A stretch of DNA of 64,000 nucleotides, taken from Paenibacillus illinoisensis NBRC 15959. Its GTDB lineage: Bacteria; Bacillota; Bacilli; Paenibacillales; Paenibacillaceae. Shown here piece by piece: positions 52,302 to 61,054 of this stretch; within the stretch, counting starts at the first letter, position 1; each line of letters opens with the position of its first letter. Position numbers and translations under genes: made by a program. The stretch is from contig NZ_BIME01000012.1 in the NCBI RefSeq assembly GCF_004000925.1, positions 1-64,000 on the forward strand. Reading direction: 5' to 3'. Below the pieces are notes generated by a model. The model did no database searches. It had not been told where the DNA came from and saw only the letters and a program-made list of their open reading frames with translations.

Positions 52302-53868
52302 CGAACACTCAGCGGTGGAATCCATCGCTTCCTCTATCGCATGGAGGGAATATGGCATCGGTCAGGTATATAAGGCATATTCGGTCAAGGAAGCGTTGCA
52401 GCAGATGGCTGCCCATCAAGTTCATATCATCATTACAGATATCCGTATGCCGGGCCTGTCGGGACTGGATCTCGTGAGTCATATTCGGCAAAAGTGGGAG
52501 CAGACCAAATGCATTATTTTATCGGGTCATGCCTCTTTTGATTACGCAAAACAAGCCCTTAAACATGGAACGGTAAGTTATCTGCTTAAGCCGGTGCGCG
52601 ATGAAGAATTGATCGAAGCTGTGCAGCAGGCCTCCGTGCAGATCCGGTTGGAAGGAGAGAAACAGCAGCTGCATCAGCGTGCCATGTATTCAGTAAGGGA
52701 GCATTTGCCGGAGAAAAGGGCCGAGTTAATGAAGGATGTGCTGCTCGGGCGCAAGTTTGCCGAAGATGAGCTCGTGAGCAAGCTGAAACAATTGGAGATC
52801 GGCTTCCTGCCCCAGGATAAAATGCAGCTGCTGCTGATCCGTTATGATGACCCACAGCCAACGCACAAGGCATTTCGATTAATGAAATACGCCATATCCA
52901 ATGTGGTGGAAGAAATCTTCAGCAGCAGCTACCATCTCTGCCATACCGATGATGCGTATGATGACCTGGTGTTCATGGCCAGTCCGAAACAGGCACAGTC
53001 TGAACCGGAACTGCTGATGGGACGTCTGGGCGATCGATTGATACACAGTGTGAAGCAGTATTTGAATGCAACAATCTCGCTATCGGTCAGCAAAACAGGC
53101 CGTTTTCCGCAGCAGGTACCGCAGCTATATCACCAGGCTGTAAGTGCCTTGCGGAAGCAGAGTGAAGCAGGGAAAGGATTGCATCTGAATGCAGCAACCA
53201 GCTCGCACGGAGCCTCCTTGAAATCACTTACTGCGCTCTATGAACCACCTGGTCTGACAACGCTGCTGGAAGCCGGGAGAATGGAGGATGCACATCGCAA
53301 GATCGATCAGATCTTTGCCGAGCTATCAGGCAGTGTATTTCCGGAGCATGTCTACGTTGCCTTTCATTATCTGGCGGCCGCTTTCTCTTATATGGCTCAC
53401 CGGGAAGGCAAACAGTTATCCGATGTGCTTGGAGAACAATATCAGCAGCTGCTGAAGGATGGTTATGGTGTATCGCTGCGGAGCCTGGAGGCATGGACCC
53501 GGAACGTCATGCAGCAATGGACAGAGCGTACCCAAGACTCGGGTCAAGAGAGCGGGTCCACCTTGATTCGGCAGGTACAGCACTGGATTGACCATCATCT
53601 GGGAGAAGATCTGTCCCTGCAGGTCATTGCGGGAGAGGTGCATCTGCATCCGGTGTATTTGTCCAAAATGTACAAGCAGTCCACTGGCGAAGGCATCAGT
53701 GATTACATTATTCGCTCCAGAATGGAACGTGCCGTGCACCTGCTGAAGCATACCGGGATGAAGATCTATGAAGTCGGCCAGGAAGTGGGCTATAACAATA
53801 CCCCTTACTTCATTCAAGTGTTTCGCAAGCATTATGGCCTGACACCACAGGATTTTCGGAACGGTTAA
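52276..53868 (+). CDS. YesN-type response regulator with AraC output
   Basis: The 530-aa protein has a receiver domain (DD8-9, phospho-Asp55 in IIITDIRMPG, Lys in YLLKPV), a middle domain of about 250 aa, and a C-terminal AraC DNA-binding domain (LSLQVIAGEVHLHPVYLSKMYKQSTGEGISDYIIRSRMERAVHLL, then IYEVGQEVGYNNTPYFIQVFRKHYGLTPQDFR). ATG 52276 has AGGAGGA eight bases upstream and lies inside the kinase gene end. It should activate the transporter genes on both sides. Confidence 0.94.
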   Translation: MMNLMVVDDEHSAVESIASSIAWREYGIGQVYKAYSVKEALQQMAAHQVHIIITDIRMPGLSGLDLVSHIRQKWEQTKCIILSGHASFDYAKQALKHGTVSYLLKPVRDEELIEAVQQASVQIRLEGEKQQLHQRAMYSVREHLPEKRAELMKDVLLGRKFAEDELVSKLKQLEIGFLPQDKMQLLLIRYDDPQPTHKAFRLMKYAISNVVEEIFSSSYHLCHTDDAYDDLVFMASPKQAQSEPELLMGRLGDRLIHSVKQYLNATISLSVSKTGRFPQQVPQLYHQAVSALRKQSEAGKGLHLNAATSSHGASLKSLTALYEPPGLTTLLEAGRMEDAHRKIDQIFAELSGSVFPEHVYVAFHYLAAAFSYMAHREGKQLSDVLGEQYQQLLKDGYGVSLRSLEAWTRNVMQQWTERTQDSGQESGSTLIRQVQHWIDHHLGEDLSLQVIAGEVHLHPVYLSKMYKQSTGEGISDYIIRSRMERAVHLLKHTGMKIYEVGQEVGYNNTPYFIQVFRKHYGLTPQDFRNG

Positions 53869-54010
53869 CAAATCAATATGAACATTGAAATTGTGATATA
53901 TGTTTGCCTCCCCGGCTGCACTATCCTTTTCATGTAAGGTGCATGAAGCATGGATGGATGATGCGAGATGCACAAAGGGTATCCAAAGTTACCTGAGGAG
54001 GGGTTAGTTC

Positions 54011-55654
54011 ATGTATAAAAAGATGATGACGGCAGTGCTTGCATTAACCATGGTTGCTGTAACAGCATGCAGTTCGGGGGCCAAAGAGGAGCCTGCGAAG
54101 GAAGCGGCTGCGCCGCTTGCGATGCAGAACGGGAAGTACGAACCAGCGGTTCAGATGAGCTACTTGCGGGCTTGGAACGATGACACGAAGTTTAAGAACG
54201 GGGAAACGGCACAGAGCAATGTGCATACCAAATGGGCCAAGGAGCGTCTCGGCATAGAGCTGACCACACCATGGGCTGTGTCCGTGACTAATGACGCCTT
54301 TTATACGAAGCTCCGCCTGTCTCTGTCTGCCAACGAGGAGCTGCCGGATATCGTCTCCATCCGTGGGGACTACAACCTGGTGCGTGAATTGATTGAGTCC
54401 GGCAAGTTTGCTGATGCGGGTGCACTGTTTGATAAATATGCATCTGACACGTGGAAACAGGCATCCGAATCGGCACCGGAGGAATGGTATCCTTACATGT
54501 ATGAGGGCCAGCGTTATGGCATTCCGATCTTCGACTATGCCGATCCGGTGATGTTTATCCGGGAAGACTGGCTGAAGAAGCTGGGACTGGAAGAACCGAA
54601 AACGATCGATGAGCTGGTTGCGGTCATGGATGCATTTACGAATCAGGACCCGGATGGTAATGGCAAGAAGGATACGTATGGTTTGACCGTCGGCATGAAG
54701 AATGCGCTGAATACATGGATGACGGAATCCGGCTGGATCTTCGGCATGTATAACACGATGCCAGGACAATGGAACGAGGCTGAAGACGGAACACTGCAAT
54801 ACGGCTCGGTGCAGCCCGGAGTGAAGGAAGGTCTTGCTACAATGAAAGACTGGCTCTCCAAAGGTTATCTGCCCAAGGAAGCTGGCGTATATGATGAGAT
54901 CAAGGCAGCTGAACTGTTTACGGCAGGCAAGGCCGGGATCATCGTGGGTCCGCACTGGATGCCTAACTGGCCAATTGATGACGTGAAGAAAAATGTGGAC
55001 GGTGCCACCTATAAAGCCATCGCTCTGCCAACCGGCCCGACGGGTGAGAGTCATCATCATGGTTCCGGGGCCAGCAACGGGGTTGTGTTGATCAACAAGG
55101 ATATGGCTAACCCGGAAGTGTTCTTCACCTATCAGAATTATCTGTTCGATAACTTTGCCAATCCGGAGGTGGGCAGCGAGTTCGAGCATGGGTTTGCCCA
55201 AGGATATGATTATGACATCGTGGACGGCAAAGTCGTGGGCGAAGCTGAAGTGAAAGATGGCGTATCGCCGCTGAAATACACGATTACCTATGACGGGGCG
55301 CGGATTCCGAACCTGATGATGGATACGCTCGCAGAACTCGCGACAGGCAAGGAGCCTGAAACACCTTTTGAGAAAAATACGAGCATTGCCAACAAACCGG
55401 AAGTATTTGCTGCAGCTCAAGTTGTCGTTGCACATAAGGATGATGCGATTAAGAACAAGTTCACAGGTGCGCCAACCGATACAATGAAGATGAAGAAGGA
55501 TGCGCTCGACAAGCTGGAGAAGGATACGTTCAGCAAAATCATCTATGGGCAGGTTGGCATTGAGGAATTCGATGCGTTTGTAACGAAGTGGAAGTCGATG
55601 GGTGGCGACGATATTACCGCCGAAGTAAACGAATGGTTTAAGACCGTGAATTAA
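54011..55654 (+). CDS. Sugar-binding lipoprotein (LplA type)
   Basis: The 547-aa extracellular solute-binding lipoprotein has signal peptide and lipobox VTAC (Cys20), then a CUT1 family 1 binding-protein fold (IVSIRGDYNLVRELIESGKFADAG; DEPKTIDELV-like linker; DPDGNGKKDTYGLTVG). The DPDGNGKKD loop resembles a calcium site common in this family. It delivers substrate to the LplB/LplC permeases encoded divergently. GAGGAGGGG precedes the ATG. It may be transcribed with yesMN or from its own promoter in the 142-bp gap. Confidence 0.93.
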   Translation: MYKKMMTAVLALTMVAVTACSSGAKEEPAKEAAAPLAMQNGKYEPAVQMSYLRAWNDDTKFKNGETAQSNVHTKWAKERLGIELTTPWAVSVTNDAFYTKLRLSLSANEELPDIVSIRGDYNLVRELIESGKFADAGALFDKYASDTWKQASESAPEEWYPYMYEGQRYGIPIFDYADPVMFIREDWLKKLGLEEPKTIDELVAVMDAFTNQDPDGNGKKDTYGLTVGMKNALNTWMTESGWIFGMYNTMPGQWNEAEDGTLQYGSVQPGVKEGLATMKDWLSKGYLPKEAGVYDEIKAAELFTAGKAGIIVGPHWMPNWPIDDVKKNVDGATYKAIALPTGPTGESHHHGSGASNGVVLINKDMANPEVFFTYQNYLFDNFANPEVGSEFEHGFAQGYDYDIVDGKVVGEAEVKDGVSPLKYTITYDGARIPNLMMDTLAELATGKEPETPFEKNTSIANKPEVFAAAQVVVAHKDDAIKNKFTGAPTDTMKMKKDALDKLEKDTFSKIIYGQVGIEEFDAFVTKWKSMGGDDITAEVNEWFKTVN

Positions 55655-55658
55655 TACG

Positions 55659-55671
55659 GTAAACGGTTTAC
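55659..55671 (+). repeat. ACGGT heptad repeats / palindrome after the SBP gene
   Basis: Just after the stop codon ACGGT occurs three times with an exact 7-bp period (55656, 55663, 55670). Overlapping it, GTAAAC-G-GTTTAC is a palindrome with a 1-nt centre. It resembles a LacI-type core, but no regulator gene is nearby. Confidence 0.4.
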
Positions 55672-55712
55672 GGTATGAATTGAACTGTCAAATTGACATG
55701 AGAACGGAGAGG

Positions 55713-55820
55713 ACAGAAAAGACCTGGAGAAGCGAAGCGGTTGCCTTTATCACCGGATTTCTTCCTCTATTCATCGGATCAAAGGAATCTGGGGATAACA
55801 GCAATCGGAAGGTTTTCTGT
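55713..55820 (+). ncRNA. 108-nt structured repeat element, copy A
   Basis: This noncoding element recurs at 63811-63918 on the minus strand with identical span. Nested pairing: P1 ACAGAAAA (55713-55720) with TTTTCTGT (55813-55820); P2 CGGTTGC (55738-55744) with GCAATCG (55801-55807); P2b TTATC (55747-55751) with GATAA (55794-55798); P3 CCGGATTTC (55753-55761) with GGAATCTGG (55784-55792). Between P1 and P2 lies the conserved GAAGCGAAGCGG. It sits between the binding-protein gene and the terminator at 55910. I cannot assign it to a named family. Confidence 0.7.
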
Positions 55821-55909
55821 ACTCGCAGTGGCTGATATGTACAATCTATTTCAACTATAAGGTTGGAGTCGTACTAAAGTATTAAAAGAAGAGTGAGGGT
55901 TTCGTGAAT

Positions 55910-55953
55910 ACACCGGATTTAGGCGGAAAGTCGCCTGACTCCGGTGTTTTTTT
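55910..55953 (+). terminator. Strong terminator after structured element A
   Basis: ACACCGGA-TTT-AGGCG pairs with CGCCT-GAC-TCCGGTGT around GAAAGT, followed by TTTTTTT. Confidence 0.92.
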
Positions 55954-56183
55954 GGTATGAGGACAGGATGCAAAGACAGGTGCAGAAGGAGAGATCATCT
56001 ATTTTCTTAGCCAACAACCGTGCATAAGTCTTATTGTTCCAGGTGTGCATGAGAGAGTAAAATAATAGGTGTTATGCGAACGTCAATACGTATTTTCACT
56101 TGCGAGATCTATGGAGCGATCCTGAAGAAATAGAACATGAGCTGTTATTCGATAGAGTTTAATTACGAAAGGCAGGAAATTAG
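55954..56183. other. Intergenic region before the 56-62 kb island
   Basis: About 230 bp of AT-rich sequence with no gene I can support. It should contain the promoter of the next gene. Confidence 0.4.
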
Positions 56184-57881
56184 ATGAGTACACTATATGA
56201 TCAGGCCATGGAAGAGATGATAGGCGCCATTCATGAATGGTTTGATGAACAGGAGAAGCGAAGCGACTTGGACAAGGTAGTGAAGCGAACCACGCTGCAG
56301 ATGGGGATCCTGGGTGATGTTTTACTGGATTACAGACCTGGACGCACAACGGTTGACAGCCTGGATCTCGGGTTGGATGATGGCTTGAAATCAAGGAACG
56401 CAGGTTCATTTACGGAAGAGCAGGTGCGAAGCGAAATTCAGCCTCAGCTTGTAGAAGTGATCCAGAGAAGATTGGATGAGCTGGGAGATACACCACTGAT
56501 CGACTATCGTTTCACCTTTCGCGGGAAATTTCCAACGACCGAAGGGAAGCTGCAATTGACGCTATTTGAATATATCAATGAAGAGAAGAAAGAGCAGCTG
56601 CTGGAACGCATTCATACCTATGTGGAACAAAAGCTGGAGAACGGTACATATCCAACGAAACCGCTGGAGTCCTTTTTTTTGACGCGTCATTTGCTTGATC
56701 GAGAGCTGTTTCCGAGTCCCAATATTGCATGGATTATAGCTCAATATGACCGCATTCAGGAATTGAATAAAGGGCGTCAGGATGCCCTGGCGGAGCATCG
56801 CGGCAATATCATTCGTGCATTGAAGGATTGGGCAGAGAATCAATTTTTGCCACAGTATTATGATATTCAGTTATCGGAGTATAGGTCTAATGAATATGCA
56901 CTCAAGCCAGGCGCCGTTCTGGAACAGAATGAGTCTCATGGAGAAGTTAAGAACCATGGGCAGCAAGAGGCCCAGCCTATCGATCTGCTGCTGTACGCAG
57001 CGGTCATGATTCTGCGTTTTGAGCCCAGCTACAGCAAACCGACAGGCCTTACCTTCCTGGAACTGGCGAAACAGCTGGGGAGCGACCGTGCAGTTCGAAT
57101 GATGACGGAAGGCAGCGGGGCTTATGCGAAGGAAGATATTCATTTGAAAAGTGAACTGGTGGAATGCACAGCCAATGATGTGTTCTCTACCATTACAATC
57201 GTTATCCGCAAGGAGGAAGCAGCTGCCTACGAACAGGCACTGGCATTCATTATTCGCTTATTGAAGCAAGGCTTCCCTAAGAGCTATAAGATCAAGCTCA
57301 AATCCAAGGCAAAACAATATTTGCTGGTGAAGGGACTCGCCAAGTCGGATACTCATCGGTTCTTCGCGAGTGCACTGGCGTATTCGAACTTGCATCCACT
57401 TCTTGAAGAGTACGCTCGGGAAGCCATTGAAGAATTTGAATGGTACGGTGACACGGAGGGGGAGAAGAACTGTATGCCAGGCAGCTATGCCACGTTTGGA
57501 CTGGGGCTTGCAGACGAGACGTATTTCCCTTTGGTTGAATTTTATATGGGAGAAGTGGACGACGAACACCAATTGGTGCAGGATAAATTCACTGCTACCT
57601 TTGCCGAAAAGCATGGTATAACCGCTAGCTCTGCACCTGCATTGGTTGCCTGCCTACGACGTTCGACGGATGGCTTGAAGCTGAAGCTCCAGCCGGAACT
57701 GGAAAGTGAAGAGAAGCTTGCGCTTATGGTGCAGCAGATCAGCAGTCTGGAAACCTATGAAGTGGAGCGTGTGATATATCCAATCTGGGGCAAAGTGGAG
57801 AAGCTTGCAGGTCTGGCCCGTAAGGCAGAAGGGAAACGGAAAGAGCTGCTGCTCGACCTCCTGCAGGCTGCAGGTAAATAG
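56184..57881 (+). CDS. Large conserved protein of unknown function (possibly DUF6138)
   Basis: The 565-aa, mostly helical, soluble protein has no signal peptide or membrane segment. I cannot assign a catalytic motif. Features include a charged N-terminus, the central segment AQPIDLLLYAAVMILRFEPSYSKPTGLTFLELAKQLGSDRAVRMMTEGSG, and a later GLGLADETYFPLVEFYMGEVDDEHQLVQDKF. The last resembles the DUF6138 group of Bacillales proteins as I remember it; this is not certain. GGCAGGAAA precedes the ATG. The stop is 48 bp before the next gene, so the two are probably co-transcribed. Confidence 0.75.
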   Translation: MSTLYDQAMEEMIGAIHEWFDEQEKRSDLDKVVKRTTLQMGILGDVLLDYRPGRTTVDSLDLGLDDGLKSRNAGSFTEEQVRSEIQPQLVEVIQRRLDELGDTPLIDYRFTFRGKFPTTEGKLQLTLFEYINEEKKEQLLERIHTYVEQKLENGTYPTKPLESFFLTRHLLDRELFPSPNIAWIIAQYDRIQELNKGRQDALAEHRGNIIRALKDWAENQFLPQYYDIQLSEYRSNEYALKPGAVLEQNESHGEVKNHGQQEAQPIDLLLYAAVMILRFEPSYSKPTGLTFLELAKQLGSDRAVRMMTEGSGAYAKEDIHLKSELVECTANDVFSTITIVIRKEEAAAYEQALAFIIRLLKQGFPKSYKIKLKSKAKQYLLVKGLAKSDTHRFFASALAYSNLHPLLEEYAREAIEEFEWYGDTEGEKNCMPGSYATFGLGLADETYFPLVEFYMGEVDDEHQLVQDKFTATFAEKHGITASSAPALVACLRRSTDGLKLKLQPELESEEKLALMVQQISSLETYEVERVIYPIWGKVEKLAGLARKAEGKRKELLLDLLQAAGK

Positions 57882-57929
57882 GGGCTTAGCCATCAAGGAA
57901 TGGAAGAGCATCCGGAAAGGCGGAGAGCC

Positions 57930-58973
57930 ATGGAAGCATTGACTCGTGGTATGTGGACTGGGTTATCTGTTCAAGAAAAAGAAAAGCTGCTGCACGGGAT
58001 GATTGCCTTATGTCCGGCGGGGATGGAATATATCGGTGTAAGAACGTTTGAACGGTTCGGTCAGCGAACTGAAACGGGGTTATTTTTGCACGCAGGGCGA
58101 GAGTTTGTGTTTGTACCTGGAGACCGTGTGACCTTAGGGTGGAATCAGTGGCAGGATGGCATGAATGAAGAGACTTCGGCAGATCTATCTGAGACGGTAA
58201 GTGAGTATGGCGTAGAGGATGTGGATTCTTTTCTGACGAGCCAGATGTCACCTGTGAGAGAAGCAGCTATCGCTCCAATGCTGGTGGAATGCCAGATACA
58301 ATCACTTGGTTGGATTGAAGTTACCGAAGAAGAAGCACTCGCAGTACATGGATCTGAGTTTGCGGCAGAGCTGGAGAAATTCAAGCATTCTGATCTTAAG
58401 GGATTGGAGCAGTATCAGGCGTTTCGCCTGGAGCGTCAGGGTGAGAAAGTCCGGATACAACTATACAATGAGGAGCTTACGCTTGAAGCCTTGCTGGAGG
58501 AACAAGCTAACGCGGGTTTTAGTTTGCTCACCGAAGATGAATGGGAGTATTTGTACGGGGGTGGCTGTCGTACGTTATTTCCCTGGGGCGACAGTTTCGA
58601 TTATACGATGAAGTTGAAGCATTTTGGACGCTTGGAAGGGCTGACTGAGATCGTAGGTGAATCGATCGAGACGGACCTGTCGCTCGTTGAAGAGGATGAA
58701 ATACCGTATGATTTGGAGCTGCCGAATTTTTTTGGCCTCCAGTTTGCCGGAGATCCGTACAAAGTTGAATTGACGATGAATCCGTCTGGAGAAGTGCTGC
58801 CCAAAGGCGGCGATGGCGGCGGGATGATCTGTGGCGGCATGGGTCCTTTGGTTGGTTATCTCCCTGCCGCTGCTGTATATTATCGTGACAGCAATGCCAA
58901 TGAACTGGAGTGGGAGGATTGGATGGATTCCATGTATTATAGAAGAGTTATTCGTTTAACCGATCTGACCTGA
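57930..58973 (+). CDS. Degenerate FGE/SUMF1-like protein
   Basis: The 347-aa protein contains segments recalling the formylglycine-generating-enzyme fold: FVFVPGDRVTLGWNQW near the N-terminus (compare the usual IPGG-x-F-x-MG) and FSLLTEDEWEYLYGGGCRTLFPWGD near residue 195 (compare LPTEAEWEYAARGG...YPWGD). The usual C-terminal CRxAxR active-site region is not visible, so it is likely a non-catalytic relative, perhaps a ligand-binding or recognition domain. ATG 57930 follows AAAGGCGGAG; ATG 57900 is less likely because its site abuts it. It ends at a terminator. Confidence 0.68.
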   Translation: MEALTRGMWTGLSVQEKEKLLHGMIALCPAGMEYIGVRTFERFGQRTETGLFLHAGREFVFVPGDRVTLGWNQWQDGMNEETSADLSETVSEYGVEDVDSFLTSQMSPVREAAIAPMLVECQIQSLGWIEVTEEEALAVHGSEFAAELEKFKHSDLKGLEQYQAFRLERQGEKVRIQLYNEELTLEALLEEQANAGFSLLTEDEWEYLYGGGCRTLFPWGDSFDYTMKLKHFGRLEGLTEIVGESIETDLSLVEEDEIPYDLELPNFFGLQFAGDPYKVELTMNPSGEVLPKGGDGGGMICGGMGPLVGYLPAAAVYYRDSNANELEWEDWMDSMYYRRVIRLTDLT

Positions 58974-58983
58974 AGACGATAAG

Positions 58984-59026
58984 AAGCAGCTGGGAATATT
59001 CGGTCCTTGCTGCTTTTTATTTTTTG
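58984..59026 (+). terminator. Terminator of the FGE-like gene
   Basis: AAGCAGC / GCTGCTT stem, with an inner GG/CC pairing, followed by TTTATTTTTT. Confidence 0.8.
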
Positions 59027-59070
59027 CTTCTCATTTAAATTTCAAGATTCAGAAGTGATTTTAACCCTGT

Positions 59071-59101
59071 GCCGTTACACGGCTTAGTGGGTAAATATAA
59101 T
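59071..59101 (+). promoter_or_regulatory. Promoter with palindromic -35 before the type VII-like cluster
   Basis: GTTACA (59074-59079), a 16-bp spacer and a perfect TATAAT (59096-59101). The -35 lies inside the inverted repeat GCCGT-TAC-ACGGC (59071-59083), a possible operator. A leader hairpin GCCTATC...GATAGGC (59150-59178) lies downstream before the first start codon. Confidence 0.55.
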
Positions 59102-59195
59102 CAGGTTGAACGTCCCAAGAACAGGAGTGGGGGCGCATTGAGCCTGAATGCCTATCCTTTTACAATAAAAAGATAGGCTCTTCCCTTGGAGTTTG

Positions 59196-60053
59196 ATGCA
59201 TAAATCATGGAAAAGAGGAATGACTTTGCCTACATATACTTCGTTTACCTGCTCTGGCCGGGAGGCGCTGTTTCTGTTTCAGATCATGAATATCCCGGAA
59301 GCTGAAGTGCTCTTCGCACATCTGAACGATGCTGCATTACAGGGTGAGCAGGCCAGACGTACATTTGAAAAAATAAAAACCGATCTGATCAAGGATGGCG
59401 TTATTGAATCTGAAGATAACGACATTACCATACATCCGCAAGTCCATCAGCTGCTCCAGAGCTGCAAGCTCAGCAGCGCAGTGATGAAACTTCATCTGAA
59501 GACATCAAGCTCAGAACAGCGTGAATCATCTCTGACCTATGGCTTCATTTCCGGAACAACCATCGTTGAATGGCTCTGGAATCCTGAACGGGATCAGGTG
59601 ACCCTGACTTCATTCGAAAGCTTGCAGGACATGCTTCGTATTATGGGCAATCGGATTGAATTGCCTGACTCTGCCGAGGAATCCATCCATACCCCTATTC
59701 AGAAGCACACACTGCAGCAGTTGCTGACACTGGATAACGAATCCGGGATTGAAAGGGTAACCTACGCCTTGCGCCAGGACCTGCATATATATTCGGCGGC
59801 AATTCACGAACTGACCCAAGCGTTTGTTAACGTTGAGAAACAAGGGCAGTTTGAGGTATCCACCCGCGGGATGCAGAACAAGCCTCAGACGATTTATTTT
59901 ATCGGTAGTTGTGCAGGCAATTGGCTGTTCATCGAAGACAAGGAAAATGAAAGAAAAGAACTATTTACAGCATTCAAGATAACAGAAGAAGAGCTGATCC
60001 AGAGTCTTTTTCTGCTAACGACGCGTTCGTTATCCATTTTGCCTGCAGTTTAA
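59196..60053 (+). CDS. EspG-like type VII secretion-associated protein
   Basis: The 285-aa cytosolic protein has no signal peptide or membrane helix. The N-terminal half (GREALFLFQIMNIPEAEVLF, QARRTFEKIKTDLIKDGVIESEDNDITIHPQVHQLLQSCK) has the helix-wing pattern seen at the start of EspG-type chaperones of mycobacterial ESX systems, including the L-x-x-x-G-x-I-x-x-x-x-x-x-x-x-P-x-V-x-x-LL stretch. The C-terminal half is beta-rich. This is a weak, by-eye resemblance, but the WXG-type neighbour 38 bp downstream supports it. ATG 59196 follows GGAG; TTG 59226 with AGAGGA is an alternative. Confidence 0.6.
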   Translation: MHKSWKRGMTLPTYTSFTCSGREALFLFQIMNIPEAEVLFAHLNDAALQGEQARRTFEKIKTDLIKDGVIESEDNDITIHPQVHQLLQSCKLSSAVMKLHLKTSSSEQRESSLTYGFISGTTIVEWLWNPERDQVTLTSFESLQDMLRIMGNRIELPDSAEESIHTPIQKHTLQQLLTLDNESGIERVTYALRQDLHIYSAAIHELTQAFVNVEKQGQFEVSTRGMQNKPQTIYFIGSCAGNWLFIEDKENERKELFTAFKITEEELIQSLFLLTTRSLSILPAV

Positions 60054-60091
60054 TCCCATAGAACGTAGGTAAGCTAAAGGGGGAGATCCAG

Positions 60092-61054
60092 TTGACCAAG
60101 ATTATTATGAAATCCGAGTACCTGAACTCGTTGGCACAGCAGATTGAACAGGTCACTGCACAGCTGCAGCAGGTAGATGGTGTTCTCCAGCGCTCCATCC
60201 AGGGAGCGGCCTGGCAGTCGGGGAATCGGCAGACCATAATCGGTCTGTACCAGTCGCACCAGCAGCGTTTTCAGACTGCCGGACAGAGCATGCAGCAGCT
60301 GGCTGCATATGTGAAAACGACTCGTGAGCGAATGGAACAGGAAGATCAATCCGGGGGTACATTTGGGCTAACGGGCATTAATTTACTCGCACCATTCGAT
60401 GGTCCTGGCAGCACGGTGGGTACACTGACGGCGGCAGCGGCTGTTGCCAAGCTGGGGTATCGGGTTAGAAATGGCTATATGGTGAAGCAGCAGCTCGATC
60501 GGAATACCCCGCGAATTCTGGTTCGTGAAAGCTATGATTCCGTCAAAAATAATCCAGTAGTCAATGGCAGACCCCGGGACTATAAAATTCATTATGTTCG
60601 TGACATTGAAGCCAAAATAGCCAACGGAACAGCTACGCCTCAGATTAAGGAAATCGCCTCAATGATCAAACCGGGTTATGCGGTCAGGTCAGCATTAACG
60701 GATAAACTGGGCTGGGCCAGTGTCGGCATTGATGTGTTTACAGACACACAGGAGAACATCAGCCAGAACGCATCCACTGACAAAATTGCCGGGGATATCA
60801 TCGGAAACGTTGTTGTTGGTGGGGCAACGACAGTAGGTGCAACCCTGCTGACCGCTGCGATTCTGCCTGCGGCAGCACCCGTCCTGGCCGTTGGTGCGGT
60901 TGGTTTGGGCGTATCCGTAGGTCTGACGTATCTCGCAGAAGGGGTAACCATGAATATGGATCTGGATGGCGACGGGCAGGATGATTCCGTGAAAGACGTG
61001 GTGAAACACGGAGCGAAGAAGGCCTGGTCTACCGTATCAGGATGGTTTAAATAG
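60092..61054 (+). CDS. WXG-type protein with glycine-rich membrane domain (candidate type VII toxin)
   Basis: The 320-aa protein begins with a WXG100-like helical hairpin (residues 1-85, W41-Q-S-G44 at the turn). A linker and a middle domain (120-230) follow. A hydrophobic Gly/Ala-rich segment at 234-282 (VVVGGATTVGATLLTAAILPAAAPVLAVGAVGLGVSVGLTYLA) could form two membrane-spanning helices with glycine-zipper spacing. The acidic loop DLDGDGQDD (290-298) looks like a calcium site, and the tail is amphipathic. There is no Sec signal, as expected for type VII export. TTG 60092 follows GGGGGAGA. Confidence 0.75.
   Translation: MTKIIMKSEYLNSLAQQIEQVTAQLQQVDGVLQRSIQGAAWQSGNRQTIIGLYQSHQQRFQTAGQSMQQLAAYVKTTRERMEQEDQSGGTFGLTGINLLAPFDGPGSTVGTLTAAAAVAKLGYRVRNGYMVKQQLDRNTPRILVRESYDSVKNNPVVNGRPRDYKIHYVRDIEAKIANGTATPQIKEIASMIKPGYAVRSALTDKLGWASVGIDVFTDTQENISQNASTDKIAGDIIGNVVVGGATTVGATLLTAAILPAAAPVLAVGAVGLGVSVGLTYLAEGVTMNMDLDGDGQDDSVKDVVKHGAKKAWSTVSGWFK

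Noticed and set aside
55659..55671. GTAAACGGTTTAC as a CcpA cre site
   Set aside because: Key outer positions of the cre consensus do not match, and it lies behind a gene, not at a promoter.
56244..56266. Third copy of the structured element, suggested by GGAGAAGCGAAGCGA
   Set aside because: It lies inside a coding region, and none of the paired arms or other conserved blocks follow.
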